Positions 1 through 11,432 are shown, counted from the stretch's first letter. The stretch: 64,000 nt of DNA from Rhodosporidiobolus odoratus (GCA_034387635.1 JAOANU010000014.1:434001-498000); one strand, 5' to 3'. The notes: generated by a model from the sequence alone, not told the origin. Translations and numbers: made by a program.

Positions 1-690
1 AGCTGCGACTGGAGGCGCACGAGTTCGGCGTGCTTTTCTGAGCGATGGTTTGACCATTCGGACCGGCCGCGTTCAAGCTCGGTGGACAAGAAAGTCTTAT
101 CAGCCTGTAAGGAGGTGACGGTGGATTCGAGGGTCTGGATGCGTAGAAGGGAAGTGCGGGAAGTCGAGGTGGTGCTGGCGAGGGAGGCTTCCAGTTCCGC
201 ATGCGCGGTGAGGAGAGTGGTGTGTGTCTGGCGGAGCGCTGTGAGAGTTTCTGCGGATAGACCACATCAGTAAAGGCTAAAGCTCGCTGGAAAAAGCAAC
301 AGCAACTCGAGGTGAATGAGACAACATACCTTCGACGCCTTCGCGATCGCGTTTCTCCTTTTCGACAACCTCGAGAAGGTCCCTCTTTTCCCTCTCGACC
401 TTGTCAACCTTCTTCTGCAGCTCTTCGTCCTTATCCCCACCCAGCTGAACTCTCCCCTCAGCCTCCGTCACCTTAGTCTCTGCAAGCTCCCTCTTGCCCT
501 TCTCCTCCAACGCCGCCCGTTGCGCCTGCTCGAGCGACCCTTTTGCCGCTGCTAAGTCGGCTTCCAAGCCAGTAACCTTAGCGGTAAAGTCGTGGACTAG
601 TTGATCGGCTTCGAGTTGTTGACGGGTGGCTTCGCTCCGTAGTTCGTCAAGCTGAGATTGGAGAGTGGCCGTTTCGGGTAGAACAGACAT
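1..690 (-). CDS. coiled-coil protein, N-terminal part (cut by window edge)
   Basis: No function recognised. Read on the minus strand, the first exon is 690-330. An intron follows (donor GTATG at 329, acceptor CAG ending at 251), and exon 2 runs 250-1 and leaves the window. The start is the ATG at 690-688 (MSVLPETAT); an ATG 35 codons upstream opens into a hydrophobic stretch unlike the rest and is probably untranslated. From about residue 8 nearly all of the roughly 200 visible residues are Gln, Glu, Lys, Leu and Ala in heptad-like order, as in a long coiled coil, with a short Thr/Ser-rich interruption in exon 2. No signal peptide or membrane segment is seen from the chosen start. It could be a golgin, tropomyosin-like or spindle/cytoskeletal protein; the visible part cannot decide. 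Confidence 0.7.
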
Positions 691-1325
691 GCCGATACTC
701 CCTCCCGCTAGTCTCGAAGCACCCCGAGACAGAGCGAAAGAGGGTCGAGTGATGAGAAGCAGGAGTGGGAAATTAGCCATTACAACTAATGGCAAACCTT
801 GTCGGACTACAGTTGACTACAGTTGCTCTCTTTTCCTTTTCTCCCTCTTCGAGACGCGATTTCGCGATGCTCACCGCCCTTTAGCATGCGAGAGCGAGGA
901 AGCTGATGATTAATAAATTGCTACACTGCAAGTTGCTTGAATACGCTCGCCAGCCGACGAGATGCTGCAAGGATCGTGACGAGGGGAATGCTGGACGATG
1001 ACGGGGAGTGAGGGTAAGGGTAGGGGGCGAGAAACTACGACAAGAAACGACAAGACAAGGAGGCAGAGCAAAACGAGATGGGGGGAGATAGCGGACTAAT
1101 ATTTGATGCCGCTACGATAACGGGTGAGGGATGAATGCCAAAAGAGATTCAGGCGACAGAGATTGACATGCTCGTGACGTGGTCGTGATTCGATTTGAGA
1201 TGTAGAGAGTAGGACAGGTGGATCTTGTGAGAAGTGATGGGTACAAGAGGTAGGAGTGTCTGAGAAAAGCGAAAAGTAAAACAGGAAAAGAACCGCCCAA
1301 CACCGCTGTCGCTGCTGACCGACTC
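691..1325. other. intergenic region
   Basis: This stretch holds the promoter of the minus-strand coiled-coil gene next to 690 and the 3' flank of the minus-strand Ser-rich gene. Pyrimidine-rich blocks occur around 820-850. No further gene, repeat or RNA gene is seen. Confidence 0.6.
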
Positions 1326-3068
1326 CTACGCCCCCAAAATACCGACCACATCTTCGAAGCTGAGCTTGCCCTTCTGGTGACCGTGGGCGGAACCGGACCT
1401 GGGAGCGCGCCTCTGCATACGCTCGTGCATCTGCTGCGCGGCACCCCAACCGCCCTCTTCCGTCACCCGATCCCGACTTTCAGCCGCAACGAGCTCGGCC
1501 TCGTCGTGCTCAATGCACATATCAAGCATACTGCGACCGACAAGCGAGGCAGACGCGCCCCGTTGAGTCGGCGAGTCGTCCTCCGGGGTGGTGCCGTTGG
1601 TCCGGCCGCGAGGGGTGAGGGTCGACGGCGACGAGGAGGCAGAAGTGGGAAATTGGGTGGGCGTGCGAAGTTTCTCGTTCGCGAGCGGGGTGGCGGTGAG
1701 ATAGGGCGCGTAAATATCGCCAACGTCGGAGGGACCCAAGTGCGAGGGTGGATTCGGGGTGCACGGGCGGAATGGAGGCGAGTGCGGCGTAAAAGAGGCG
1801 TCGAGGGGAGAAGGAGGCTCGACGACGAAGGGCGAAGAGACATGGGCGTTGGGCGGGAAGGCGGGAGAAAGAGGAGAAGGGACCGCGGAGGAAACGCCCG
1901 TCGAAAGCGATGAGACGGAGGAGGTGAGAGACGGGGTACGACGGGAAGATGTACGAGGGGGCGGTGCCAACCCTGGCGTCGGAACGTGAGAGGTCGAAGC
2001 CTGCTGAGATTCGCCGGAACCCACTCGCAGCGATGCCACTTTGACGTTGTTCCTCCAGAGGCTCCCTTGCACCTTCTTCCCGCTGTCACCGCTAGACCTA
2101 GCTGCGTTCCGCTTGGCCTCCCTCCGATCTTTGCTCAGCCTCGCCTGACGTTCCTGTTCCTTCCTCGCTTCCTCCTGCTCGACCCGACGGTAGTGCGTCT
2201 CGCCACCACTGCTTGGTCGCCCGCTGCTGTCCGCACTACCACTCTGCAGTGATGCGGCGTCGCTGCTGTCCTCGGCGCCGCTGCTGCCAGCGCAAAGTGC
2301 ATTGAGAGCATCTGCCCGGGCGCAGATCCGAGAGCAATAGATTGAGTCCTCCTCGGGATCCTTACCACAGAAGCACTTGTCGAGGGTATTGAGCGAGAGG
2401 GAAGCGAGGAGGGAGGCGTACTGGTGGGGAGGGGCTTGACGGGCGCGAGGAGAAGCAGGAGAGGAGGAGGAAGGTGGGGGATGGGCACTGCCTACAGCGG
2501 GGGCATACGAAGCTGACGAGCGGTAGCGCGTACGTTCCCGAAGCAGGAGGGAAGAATCGGTAGGCGAGGCGACCCGAGGTGGTTCTTCCTCAAGCAGCGC
2601 GTCAAGTCTCCCTGGCCCGACACGCGACTCTCCGATCTGGCCACCCATGAGCCCGTACAGGTCCTCGAGTACGCTCGCGTTGTCCTCGTCGTAGTCGTAG
2701 CAGTCGTCGTCGTAGAACTCGCTGGTGCAGTCGGTCGAGGCGGCAGAGACGCGTCGAGAGAACGAGGGGTGGTGGGCCTCGAGAGACGACGTAGACCTAG
2801 CAGCTGATGACGAGGAGGTACTGGACGATGTAGTGGAAGTTTCAGAGAGGTTGGGCTGATGGCGTGCGAGGGAAGCACCGCGAGGAGGGAGATTGAAAGC
2901 GGGAGCGAGGGGATGAGAGGGGCGGGAGGCGGAGGAGGAAGGGCGATGAGGAAAGGCAAACTTGTTCGGAGACAGAGGTTGGGTGTACTGCATCCTGATC
3001 CCCGAGTACGGTGGTGACTCTCCTGTACGGGTGAACGCAGAGAGAGTGCGGAAGGAGAGATCGAACAC
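1326..3068 (-). CDS. Ser/Pro-rich protein with Ecl1-like Cys motif
   Basis: A single uninterrupted 580-codon frame, unusual beside the intron-rich neighbours. Most of the protein is low-complexity Ser/Thr/Pro with an acidic Asp/Tyr patch near residues 119-131. One compact motif stands out at residues 232-250: CFCGK, a short acidic spacer, then YCSRIC followed by Asp two residues later. This C-x-C-G...Y-C-S-x2-C arrangement resembles the zinc-binding core of the fungal Ecl1/2/3 family (Pfam ECL1/2/3 zinc-binding proteins), linked in fission yeast to chronological lifespan and stress responses. Assignment rests on that motif alone. The extreme C-terminus (KLSFEDVVGILGA) looks like a second short conserved helix. 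The first ATG is used; another at codon 26 (MQYTQ) is possible. The rest is probably intrinsically disordered. Function is not assigned. Confidence 0.75.
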   Translation of the reverse strand: MFDLSFRTLSAFTRTGESPPYSGIRMQYTQPLSPNKFAFPHRPSSSASRPSHPLAPAFNLPPRGASLARHQPNLSETSTTSSSTSSSSAARSTSSLEAHHPSFSRRVSAASTDCTSEFYDDDCYDYDEDNASVLEDLYGLMGGQIGESRVGPGRLDALLEEEPPRVASPTDSSLLLRERTRYRSSASYAPAVGSAHPPPSSSSPASPRARQAPPHQYASLLASLSLNTLDKCFCGKDPEEDSIYCSRICARADALNALCAGSSGAEDSSDAASLQSGSADSSGRPSSGGETHYRRVEQEEARKEQERQARLSKDRREAKRNAARSSGDSGKKVQGSLWRNNVKVASLRVGSGESQQASTSHVPTPGLAPPPRTSSRRTPSLTSSVSSLSTGVSSAVPSPLSPAFPPNAHVSSPFVVEPPSPLDASFTPHSPPFRPCTPNPPSHLGPSDVGDIYAPYLTATPLANEKLRTPTQFPTSASSSPSTLTPRGRTNGTTPEDDSPTQRGASASLVGRSMLDMCIEHDEAELVAAESRDRVTEEGGWGAAQQMHERMQRRAPRSGSAHGHQKGKLSFEDVVGILGA

Positions 3069-3369
3069 CTCCGCGGCATGTGACGGGAAAAGAATTTCAG
3101 CTCCTCACGTGACGTGTTGCAACGCGTCTCGAACTGTTCCCCGATAAGTTATATGTACTTACTGTACTCCGGCTTGAGCTTCCACTTCCTGCACAGTCGG
3201 CACTTTCCTATGCTCGACTCTCCGAGAGCGTTTGATGCCGAGAGGGGGATGCGGCCGCGGCGACCCTGCGCTTGATGGCCCTGGAGGCGGCGCCAGGCGA
3301 CCGACTGCTACATGCTTTCACAGCCATTGCTGTGCATCTTCCCTCACCGCTCACGCCGCCTACCAGCCA
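3069..3369. promoter_or_regulatory. divergent promoter region
   Basis: About 300 bp separate the ATGs of the minus-strand Ser-rich gene and the plus-strand DUF3605 gene, so both promoters must lie here. A short A/T-rich segment (gataagttatatgtac) sits near 3142-3157. No defined operator was recognised. Confidence 0.4.
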
Positions 3370-4433
3370 ATGTCCACCTTGACCCCCACCCCGTCTCCCT
3401 ACGACGACCAGAAGATCTCCGCTGTCTTGCAACGAGCGAAGGCACTGCATGCCTCTTTGGAGCCTCTCTACACATGGGACGAGCTGTGCGAGCTGATCGG
3501 GTCTTGGTACGCTTGTTGCTTTTCTTCCTCGTTGCGTATATACTAGGAGTCGCTGATCTTTATCCTCTGCAAGAAGCCAACTTGCGGTCCTCTCCCGCCA
3601 GCCTGAGTTCGAAGAGCTGTACGCCAAAGAGTTCGGCCTGCTAGTCCGCTCGAAGTACGGTACCATGGAACGCTACTTGCGAAAGCAGCTCGGATGGCAA
3701 GGGAACGAAGAAGGGGACTATTGGGTCAGAACGGGCAAGACGAATGTGAGGAGGAACGACTGGCCGTATGGTATACCGAAGGACGTATCGTACGTAAACC
3801 CTTGCTGCCATTCCTGAAGAGCCTTCGTGGCTGATGTCTGCTTTTTTTTCCGTCACGTATTCTTTACTACGTAGACACTGGGTCGTCTGGGTTCCGCTTC
3901 CACTCTTCCATCCCTCACTCTGTGCGCCCTCCCCATCTCGCGCCTCGACGCCTCTGCCGCCGCACTTGCTTCAACAAGCCTGGTCCTCCAACGGCACTTC
4001 CACTCCATCTGGGGTCGCGCCACAGAACCCCCTCGCGCATGACTTGGTGATGCCTACGAAAGGTACATGGGACTGGGTATCTAGAAATGGCTTGAGTGGG
4101 CTGACGGGGCAAGCGGAAGAGAGGTGGAGGGAGAAGAGGAAGCGAGAAAGGGCGTTCACACTCGAGAACGGCGCAGAGGATGACAATATGCGGGTAGAAA
4201 GTGCAGAGGCAGAAGCGCAGACCGATGTTGGAGTAGAGGTGCAAGAGGAGGGGCCGGAACGAGAGATCGAGGGGTTTGTGAAGGGGCGATGGAAGGTCGA
4301 GGATGGGTGGGAAACCGCATGGTCCGTCTCCCTTCCCCTGCTAATCTCTCTCCTCCCCATTCCACTCAGGCTGCCTTGCCTGCATGGGTACTCATACCCT
4401 GCCGCCGCCTCGTGTCGTGCTGCGCCCGATTGA
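3370..4433 (+). CDS. DUF3605 family protein
   Basis: Fungal protein of unknown function. Exon 1 starts at the ATG at 3370 (MSTLTPTPS). The first intron ends near 3583-3586; its exact ends are ambiguous, with donor GTACGC at 3507 or GTCTTG at 3500. Exon 2 ends at 3789 and exon 3 starts at 3875. A last 48 nt intron (4322-4369) may or may not be spliced because it keeps the frame. The spliced product shows the family signature in order: a helical segment ending in a Tyr-Gly-Thr-Met block, LGW, then NDWPYGIPKDVS joined across the intron to HWVVWVPLPL. The NDWPYG...H-x-V-V-W core is what identifies DUF3605. The exon 3 tail is acidic and Glu-rich. Function is unknown for the family as far as I know. 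It precedes VPS45 in the same orientation. Confidence 0.72.
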
Positions 4434-4883
4434 CTAGCTTCCATTTCCTGTCCTGTAACTGACGCCGCTGTTCTCCGGAATTGGCTCCACGTTGCGGCAC
4501 CTGCCTTTCTCGCAGGTTTGCGAATCCTCCAGCGTTGCAGAGTGTGCCCGGTCTGGCGCACTTCCATGTATTGGCTCGGAGAAACGGCGGCAAGGCTCGC
4601 GAGATGCGGGTGGACTCCCCTCAGCGGGCGTAGACTGGCAGAAGGTAGAAGCTGTCATCCTTGTTTTCCGTCGACTATTGCTGCTTCTTGAGAAATGAGG
4701 AATTCAATGGTCCGCGGTTCTCGAGGTGCTTGTTGGCTCTCTCACGCTCCTCGATCCAAGTCTGACGTTGTCTGAAGCGTACTGGGGCCATACACGACCA
4801 AGTCTCGAGCCGCCTGAAGCAGTCACGCCCCGTCCCAGAGTGTCAGTTCTTGACCCGCTTCATCACTCGACCTCCGGGAGAAC
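4434..4883. other. intergenic region upstream of VPS45
   Basis: Contains the 3' end of the DUF3605 gene and the promoter and 5' leader of VPS45. Several short open frames on both strands have no family resemblance and are treated as chance. No repeat or RNA gene seen. Confidence 0.5.
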
Positions 4884-7804
4884 ATGAACGTTCTCGTCGC
4901 AATACAAGCCTATGTGGACAAGATCATCAAGGGGACTCAAGGGATCAAAGTGTTGCTGCTGGACGCTGAGACCGTACGCTCCCTTCCCTTGTTCTCCCAC
5001 AGCTTGTCGAGGTTGTTGACACGCCCCACTACGTTCCCTCTTCCCTCTCCGACTGCTGCCCTTGGTGCGAAATGTAGACGCCGATCCTCTCGTTAGCGAC
5101 CACTCAATCCCACCTTCTCCAGCACGAAGTTTACCTCACAGATCGAATCGACAACCCATCTCGAGCAGTTCCTTCCGCCGCTCTCGCCTCTTCGTCCCCT
5201 TCATCCACTTCAGCCTATCCTCCTAGTGGAACAAGTAAGGCTATAGAGCGGCTACCGCATCTCAAGTGCATATGTGTGCTGAGGCCTACGGATGAGAGTA
5301 TCGAGCAGTGCGAGCGGGAATTACGAGAAGGAAGGTACGGAGGGTACTGGCTATGTAAGCCCCTTCTGGCTCGTCTGGACAATCTCACACAACAGACCTC
5401 AGTAAACCGAGTGTTGAGGTGTATTGCTTCCCCAGACTTCACCAACGTCTTGAAGAAAAGTCAGATCGAGCGGTTAGCAGAGGCGGACGAGCATGAGCTG
5501 GTTCGGGAAGTACAGGTGTGTCTCGATGTTCACGTACGTGTGAAATGTTTCGCTGAGACGAACGACTATGTACAGGAATACTTCTGCGACTATTCACCCC
5601 TTACTTCCTCTCACTTCTCTCTTTCTCTCCTCTCCACACCTTTGCACCCTTCTCCAACGCAACGAGCGCTTACTTTGTACGGCGACTCTCCCTCCGTCTT
5701 TTCGTCTTCCTCTCCTGCCTTGCCTCGCCACCTAGAAGGCCTCACCTCCCTCTTGCTCTCGCTTAAGAAACGCCCGATAGTCCGCTACGAGCGCATGAGC
5801 GGCATGGCCCGGAACCTTGGACAAGAGCTCGTGTACAGCATGAATCAGGGTCAGCCGGAGCTGTGGGACTTCAGGCGGACTGCCAGCGCGCCGCTGCTGT
5901 TGATACTGGATAGGAGGAACGATCCGGTTACGCCGCTGCTCACGCAGTGGACTTACCAGGCCATGGTACATGAGCTTCTGGGGATCACCAACGGTCGGGT
6001 GAGCTTGGAGGATGCGCCGGATGTGCGGGATGAAGTCAAGGTGCGTTGCTCCTGCTTTTCTCGACTTTCTTCCTTTCTGACCTGGAGTGCAATCCAGGAA
6101 ATCTCGCTGTCTCCGGACAATGACCCTTTCTACGCGGCAAACCTGTACGATAACTTCGGCGATCTGGGCGCGCATCTGTCAGCCTATGTCAGCGATTACT
6201 CGACAAGATCGGCGAGCTCGCAAGCCGGGAAGATCGAGACGGTGGCAGACATGAAGCGGCACGGCTCTCTCCCGCTTGCCCCTCGTTATCTACTCCAGCT
6301 GAACGATTTATGTGTGCTTGCAGATTCATCGACGAGTACCCCGAGTTCCGTAAACTCGGGTCGAACGTTTCCAAGCATGTCGCCCTTGTGGGAGAGCTCT
6401 CGCGATTGGTCAACGCGCGACAGCTGCTCCAGGTCTCGGAATTAGAACAGAGCTTGGCCAGTAACGAGAGTCACGGGTCAGATTTACGGGTAAGCGAGTC
6501 TGCCATTCGGCGCCGACAAGCCCTTCTTCTCGACCTTTCCCGCATGTTCAACCGTGTCACCTCATCCCGTCTGAAGTCTGACGCTCCCTCCTGCCCGCAT
6601 AGGCCGTTCAAGCCCTCATCGCTTCTTCCGACGTTCCCTCTGAATCCAAGCTACGACTCGCCATTCTGTACGCTCTTCGTTACCAGAAGCTACCTCAAAA
6701 TCAAATCACCGCCGTGATTGATGCTCTGCGGCAGCAAGGTGTGGAAGATACGGAGGTGCGGCTGCGTTCCTTCTCACCTTTCCTGGCTATTCTCGTGTTG
6801 GGTTGATGCGCTGACCTCGTTACCATGTTGCTGTCGCACTGGTAGATGGTTAGTTTCATGCTTGATTTTGCGGGTGCGGATCAACGGCAAGACGACCTCT
6901 TCGCGAACGAGAATTTCTTCAGCCGAGGGAAGAGCGCTTTGAAGGGGTTGAAGGTGCGTTTCCTCATGCATTGTTTGTGTACCCTCGTCCAACCGCTCAG
7001 TCAGATGTGCTCCGTTGACCTTGCTAACCCTTCCGCGGTACTTCGCAGGGCGTCGAGAACGTGTACACTCAGCATACACCACATCTTGCGGAAACTATCG
7101 ATCTCCTTCTCAAGGGTCGCTTGAAGGAGACGAGCTATCCGTACATCGACGGGCAGAATGTGGGACCGCAAGGAAGCTCACGGTACGCTGCTCCTTTGCG
7201 CTTCGAGCCATCCTGGCGAGGATAAGCTGACTGAGTGTCCTCCTTCGCCATAGACCGCAGGAGATCATCATCTTCATGGTCGGCGGGACGACCTACGAGG
7301 AAGCCAAGGCGGTAGCTCAACTTAACGCACAATTCGCAGCGGGTCAAGGCTTGAGCGGTTCTGTCGGTCCCGGCGGTCCGATCGGCGCGGGTACAAGGAT
7401 CATTCTCGGCGGGACCTGTGTACACAACTCAAAAAGGTGCGCGCTTTTCCCCTCGCACGCACTTTGCCTCGCTGATCCTTCGCATGCCCGTGTGTAACAG
7501 CTTCCTCACCATGGTTCGCGATGCGGCTTTCGCCTTTGGCCCTTCCTTCGGTGCTGCACCGCCGCAATTAGCCACCTCTGCGTCCTATCATGTCGCCGGA
7601 CCTTCAGCCTCGCTCTCGCCCTCATCTTCCCAACCGCCGCCTCCACCGCCGCAAAACTTCAACCTCAACCTGGGCCCGATCTCGCTTAACGTAGGCGGAC
7701 AGGCGGGCAATACGCTCGAAGCGGGAGTCGATGCAGCGCGGGATGGACTTCGGGATGTGTTTGGGAAGATTCGGAGTAAAGTCGACGGGGTCCGGTTACC
7801 TTGA
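4884..7804 (+). CDS. VPS45: vacuolar protein sorting protein 45 (Sec1/Munc18 family)
   Basis: SM protein that binds endosomal/trans-Golgi syntaxins and promotes SNARE-driven fusion. Eleven exons: 4884-4973, 5078-5354, 5436-5515, 5576-6040, 6098-6258, 6324-6489, 6603-6755, 6846-6953, 7049-7182, 7254-7436, 7501-7804. They splice to 706 codons in one frame. The N-terminus ([15 protein letters not shown] then [22 protein letters not shown]) is the typical Vps45 start. Later landmarks are [54 protein letters not shown] and the terminal [16 protein letters not shown] block. The intron after codon AAG at 6258 begins GCACGG, so it is a GC-AG intron: no GT there preserves the conserved [10 protein letters not shown] join. 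The tail after 7501 carries a Ser/Pro-rich insertion longer than in yeast Vps45. Peripheral membrane or cytosolic protein; no membrane segment. Confidence 0.95.
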
Positions 7805-8204
7805 CGCAATCAATATCCGAAGTCGTACCGTAGCTCCTCCGTGCTCTGCGTCGAAGTCTTTGATGCGGCCAGGGAGAGGACTGCGGCGCAAGTGAGATTA
7901 CTCGGAAGCCAACTTCCCGCCGCTCTCTTCTTCGCGTCTTCCCCTTCGACTGTTCTTGCGCATCGGAGCTTCCTATCTCTTTTGCTCCCTAGGCTCAGAG
8001 AGCACGACTGAAGCCCGCCGGAAAGATGCATCGCCTGCCATAGGCTCTGCTAGCTATCCATTCCACATCTGATACAGACTGTGCTGCTCACCAGTTCAGA
8101 CATGTTGCGCAATCAACCACGGCCGTAAGCATCGTGCGGCGATAGCGGTCAAGTTTCGCATGCGCCTTCATTGCTTAGCGCCTGCCTGAGCCTAAGACAT
8201 CGTC
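7805..8204. other. convergent intergenic region
   Basis: 3' flanks of VPS45 (plus) and the MYND gene (minus). No gene, repeat or terminator-like hairpin was recognised. Confidence 0.5.
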
Positions 8205-9202
8205 TCAGCAGCCGCCACGGTGCAATTTGCTACCAAAAACCGCCTCTTCCCCCAGCAATCCCGCCATTGCGCCCACCATTGGCATTTCCACCGCACCATT
8301 GAGGCAGTTCTGCGCAACCTTCCACAAACACTGCCCGAGCGCTTCCGACAGAGCGAGGTTGCTCTTCTGAAGGTGAGGAAGGAGGCGCTTTGTGGCGGTC
8401 AGGCGGAGGGTGTGGATGACGCGCCCCTGAGAATAAGGGCGCTTGTCAAGGGACAGGGTGTGATAGATGAGGATCTGCTGAAAGAAGGGGTTGACGCGCT
8501 CGAGGATATCGGCGGGGAGGGTGAGCCCTTCCTCCTCTGCGAGTTGGGTGAACCAGAGCAGATCATGCCCGCTCATGTGCCACTGTGAGCGGGGAGGACA
8601 GGGTAGGTGTGGGGCTGCGTTGGCGAAGTAGATGTGTTGAAAGAGCCCGGCGATAATGAAGGTACGTCCAGGCTCGGGAATCGCACAACCTTCCTTCTTG
8701 ACAAGTTCGGCCATAAGTTCCTGCGAGAAGGGCAAGGGACAGGACAAAGCGATGGCGAGATTGCACGTCAGCACTGGTGATATGGGAACAGAGATAGAGG
8801 AACGCACGTCTCCGGTGTACTCCATGCCAGGGAACCACTCCCTCTTTGCCATGTATTCATCCCAATACATCCTTGTCCGCTTAACCAGGTTCAGCACAAA
8901 TGGTCCGTTGGCAGGCGAAACGGGCTTGGTGAAGTAAGCAGCTTCATCTTTGGTGAGGGGAGGGAGAGTGAACGCCGTGGGAGCTGGTCGAGTGCAAAAT
9001 TGCTTGTGCGTCTTCCAAATCTGTCGGGACGAGGAGGGACTGTCAGCATGGTTGACGCAGGTGAATGGAAAGGTCAAAGGGTCCGTGAACCTACAAGCGA
9101 TTGACACGCGCGCGAGCAGAACGGTACGACGGAACAGCCCGAACATCGTTGCGAAGTCTTGGAGTCGCATACGGCGCAGTCTTGAGTATCGAGGGAACTC
9201 AT
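8205..9202 (-). CDS. MYND zinc-finger protein
   Basis: Three exons on the minus strand: 9202-9095, 9020-8808 and 8720-8205, giving 278 residues. The start is the ATG at 9202 (MSSLDTQDCAVC), directly before the finger. The MYND finger is complete only after splicing: CAVC, CSGC, FC-SRAC, then across intron 1 (donor GTAGGT) SLIWKTHKQFC, giving the C-x2-C...C-x2-C...C-x3-C...H-x3-C zinc ligand order. MYND fingers usually mediate protein-protein contacts with Pro-rich partners. The remaining 230 residues are helical-looking and match no family I can name; no SET domain motif is visible, so it is not an obvious SMYD-type methyltransferase. It is convergent with VPS45 and head-to-head with the decayed F-box gene. 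Confidence 0.85.
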
Positions 9203-9383
9203 CTGGGGAGCTTGCTGTCCGTCGGGTGCGGTTCTCGAAGAGATGTAAGAGTGGTGGGGCGAGAGAATCGAAATCGCTGCTCTCGCTCCACTACCTCGCA
9301 TCGAGCACAGCGCATCAGGGCGTGCTTATAGACACACTCGAGGTTGAGTCTGCTTTCACCTGACCCGTCCGGCCACTCGCAGC

Positions 9384-10134
9384 ATGCCCACCGACCTTCT
9401 CTCGCTCCCCGTCGAACTCCTACAACGCATCGCAGACCTCGCCACCCCACGCTACTCGCCCCAGCCAGGGGCGTTCACACAGCGGCGCAGAGAATGCAGC
9501 GCGCTGTCACTCGTCTGCAGCGCTTTCCGCCGCATCGGACAGAACGAAGGGCACGAGGTACTCGAGCCAAGGTCAATCGTCGACAGTTGCACGGCGCAGT
9601 TGAAGAAAGACCGCTGCCGAATTTGCGGATCTTGGGGAGTAAGGAAGTGGACTTGTGGCTTGTCTCCAAGTTACCGAGCACGTGACTTCGCGATATCTCC
9701 GGCTGAGAGAACCGGCTAAGTCCACGTCGTGCAGATCGTTCCCGACTTGTTTTCTACCTCGTCTCCCTCACTGCTTCTCGGCCCTTCGCCTTTCCTCGCC
9801 TTGTCGAACTATCCCTGCAAGCCACGTACTTCCACCACGCTCAGCCGTCGCCCCTTTCTCTGTTCGATCAGTCCGCCCTCCCTCGTTTGAGAGCTCTCGC
9901 TCTCAATTTCAACGAGCCTTCGTCTACGATCAGGATGACCCCTGTCCTGTGCCCTCGAAGGCGCTACCGCGGCAGCTCGAGGCAGTTGTCCACCACCCAC
10001 GCTTGACCAGCCAGGGAGGGTTGGCCGACTACAACGACATTTGCCTCAATCTGGTGCTGCGAGAAGCCACTTTTGCAGCTTTGGAGCTATTTTGGAACCG
10101 ATGCAGTGGGCTTCTGAAGATGAGGCGGATGTAG
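9384..10134 (+). pseudogene. F-box/LRR-like gene, apparently frameshifted
   Basis: The frame opens with a good F-box start (LLSLPVELLQRIADLA, then ALSLVCSAFRRIGQN), as in substrate adaptors of SCF ubiquitin ligases, but ends at a stop after 111 codons. LRR-like text continues downstream in other frames: VDLWLVSKLPS near 9650, SRYLRLRE near 9690, and FPRLVELSLQATYF and LPRLRALALNF at 9790-9915. A 34 nt GTACTC...ACAG segment at 9561-9594 could be an intron, but no set of introns I tried restores a single frame, and one switch lies in a T-run near 9750. I infer a decaying gene with several indels. Sequencing error or missed introns remain possible. Confidence 0.5.
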
Positions 10135-10290
10135 CGGTTCTCGTGAGGTGAGACTTGGCCTTCCTGCGAGACTGTACGCGCGCAGGACAGGTCTCCTCTC
10201 GCTGCTTGCACGATGATTATCAAGCGCGGGCAACGATGCGATATGTCGTGCCGATGAACGATAATCCCCTCGTTCCATGCTAGGCGCATG

Positions 10291-11255
10291 CTAGGCTTTC
10301 GCTTTCTTCTGCCGTGCTGCACGTATCGCCTCCAGTCGTCGCTTGAGCACCTGTAAGCAGCGTTCAAATCATCGGATGAGGGAGGGGGAGAGCCCGCGCA
10401 AAGTCGAAACGCATCAGCATAGGATTGTTGACGAACGCATGAGATCAGCGGGAAAAAAGCGCACCGTGACTTTCTCGTCTGCCTCCTTCTGTTCCCTCTC
10501 TTCCTCTTCGAGCCTTGCGAGCATCTCCTCGCGTTCTTCCCGCATCTCGCGCTCTACCCGCTCATCTTGCGTCTCTTGCGGCGCTTCCTCCTCCTCTGCA
10601 TTCCCGTTCCCGCCGTCCTCATCCTCCTTGGGTGCCCCAAACTCGTACTTGACGGGCCCTGCAGAGATAGTCGCGGTAACGGTTGATCTGGCAGGTGCGC
10701 CTGTCGAGTCGGAACCGTCGGCGAGGGAATCGAGAAAGTCGGCGAGGTCGGGGTCGTCCTCGTCGCCTGGTCGGGCCGTAGTTTCTGTAGTAGTGCTGGT
10801 CTCGACCGGTGCCTGCGAAGCGTCGGCGAAGAACCCGGTCTGAAGGGAGTTGGCGGCAGATGAAGGTGGGGCGGCATGGGGATCCGAGGTAGAGGAGTTG
10901 TCGGGTCTGGCGCGCTTGACCGGGTTGGCAGCTCCATCCTCTCCCTGATACTCCTCCTCGTCTCGCTTGCGCTTCTTTTCAGCGGCGGCTGCCTGTTCTG
11001 CGTCGTACTTCTGGAGATTGAGGCGATGGGTCTGGGAGAACGAACGGCGTCAGCTGAGGCGGAAGAGTAAGCGCGGATAGCCGTAGGGCACGTGCATACC
11101 TTTGAGATGATATGGGAACCCCAGAGTGACTCGTGTTTGAGGTTGAGACCGCAGAGAGCGCAAGAGAGTTGACCGGAATGAGAGTAGCGGGCGTGAGGGG
11201 CGTCTAACCGGGCTGAAGCTTTCTTTGCCTTGATAAGATTCTTAAGGCTTGCCAT
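10291..11255 (-). CDS. zinc finger protein 830-like splicing factor
   Basis: Three exons on the minus strand: 11255-11100, 11031-10465 and 10350-10291, giving 260 residues. The N-terminus MASLKNLIKAKKASARLDAPHARY is followed by a C2H2-type finger CALCGLNLKHESLWGSHIISK joined over intron 1 to THRLNL. This U1-C/matrin-like finger, with its His pair split by an intron, matches ZNF830 (CCDC16/OMCG1), a nuclear protein found with XAB2 and Prp19-type spliceosome complexes. After it come a Lys/Arg-rich nuclear-localisation-like block, an acidic DEDDPDLADFLDSL motif typical of the family, VKYEFG, a long Glu/Arg coiled coil, and the tail VLKRRLEAIRAARQKKAKA. Length is slightly shorter than the human protein. 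Function is taken from the family. Confidence 0.85.
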
Positions 11256-11432
11256 TCTTTACTTTAACACGAGGTCTAAGCGGGAGTGTGATGAGCAAGA
11301 GAATGGAAATTCAAGTTAACATTCAAACAGAATCGAGCGTCCCCCTTCTCGTGGCTCCCTCTTGTTCTGGTTATAAGCGACTCGGGTATACTCCGATACG
11401 CCTGTACTAGCGCCTCAACCCCTCCTCCAGCC

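Noticed and set aside
1377..1913. 178-codon Arg/Gly-rich plus-strand frame
   Set aside because: Antisense shadow of the Ser/Pro-rich gene at 1326-3068.
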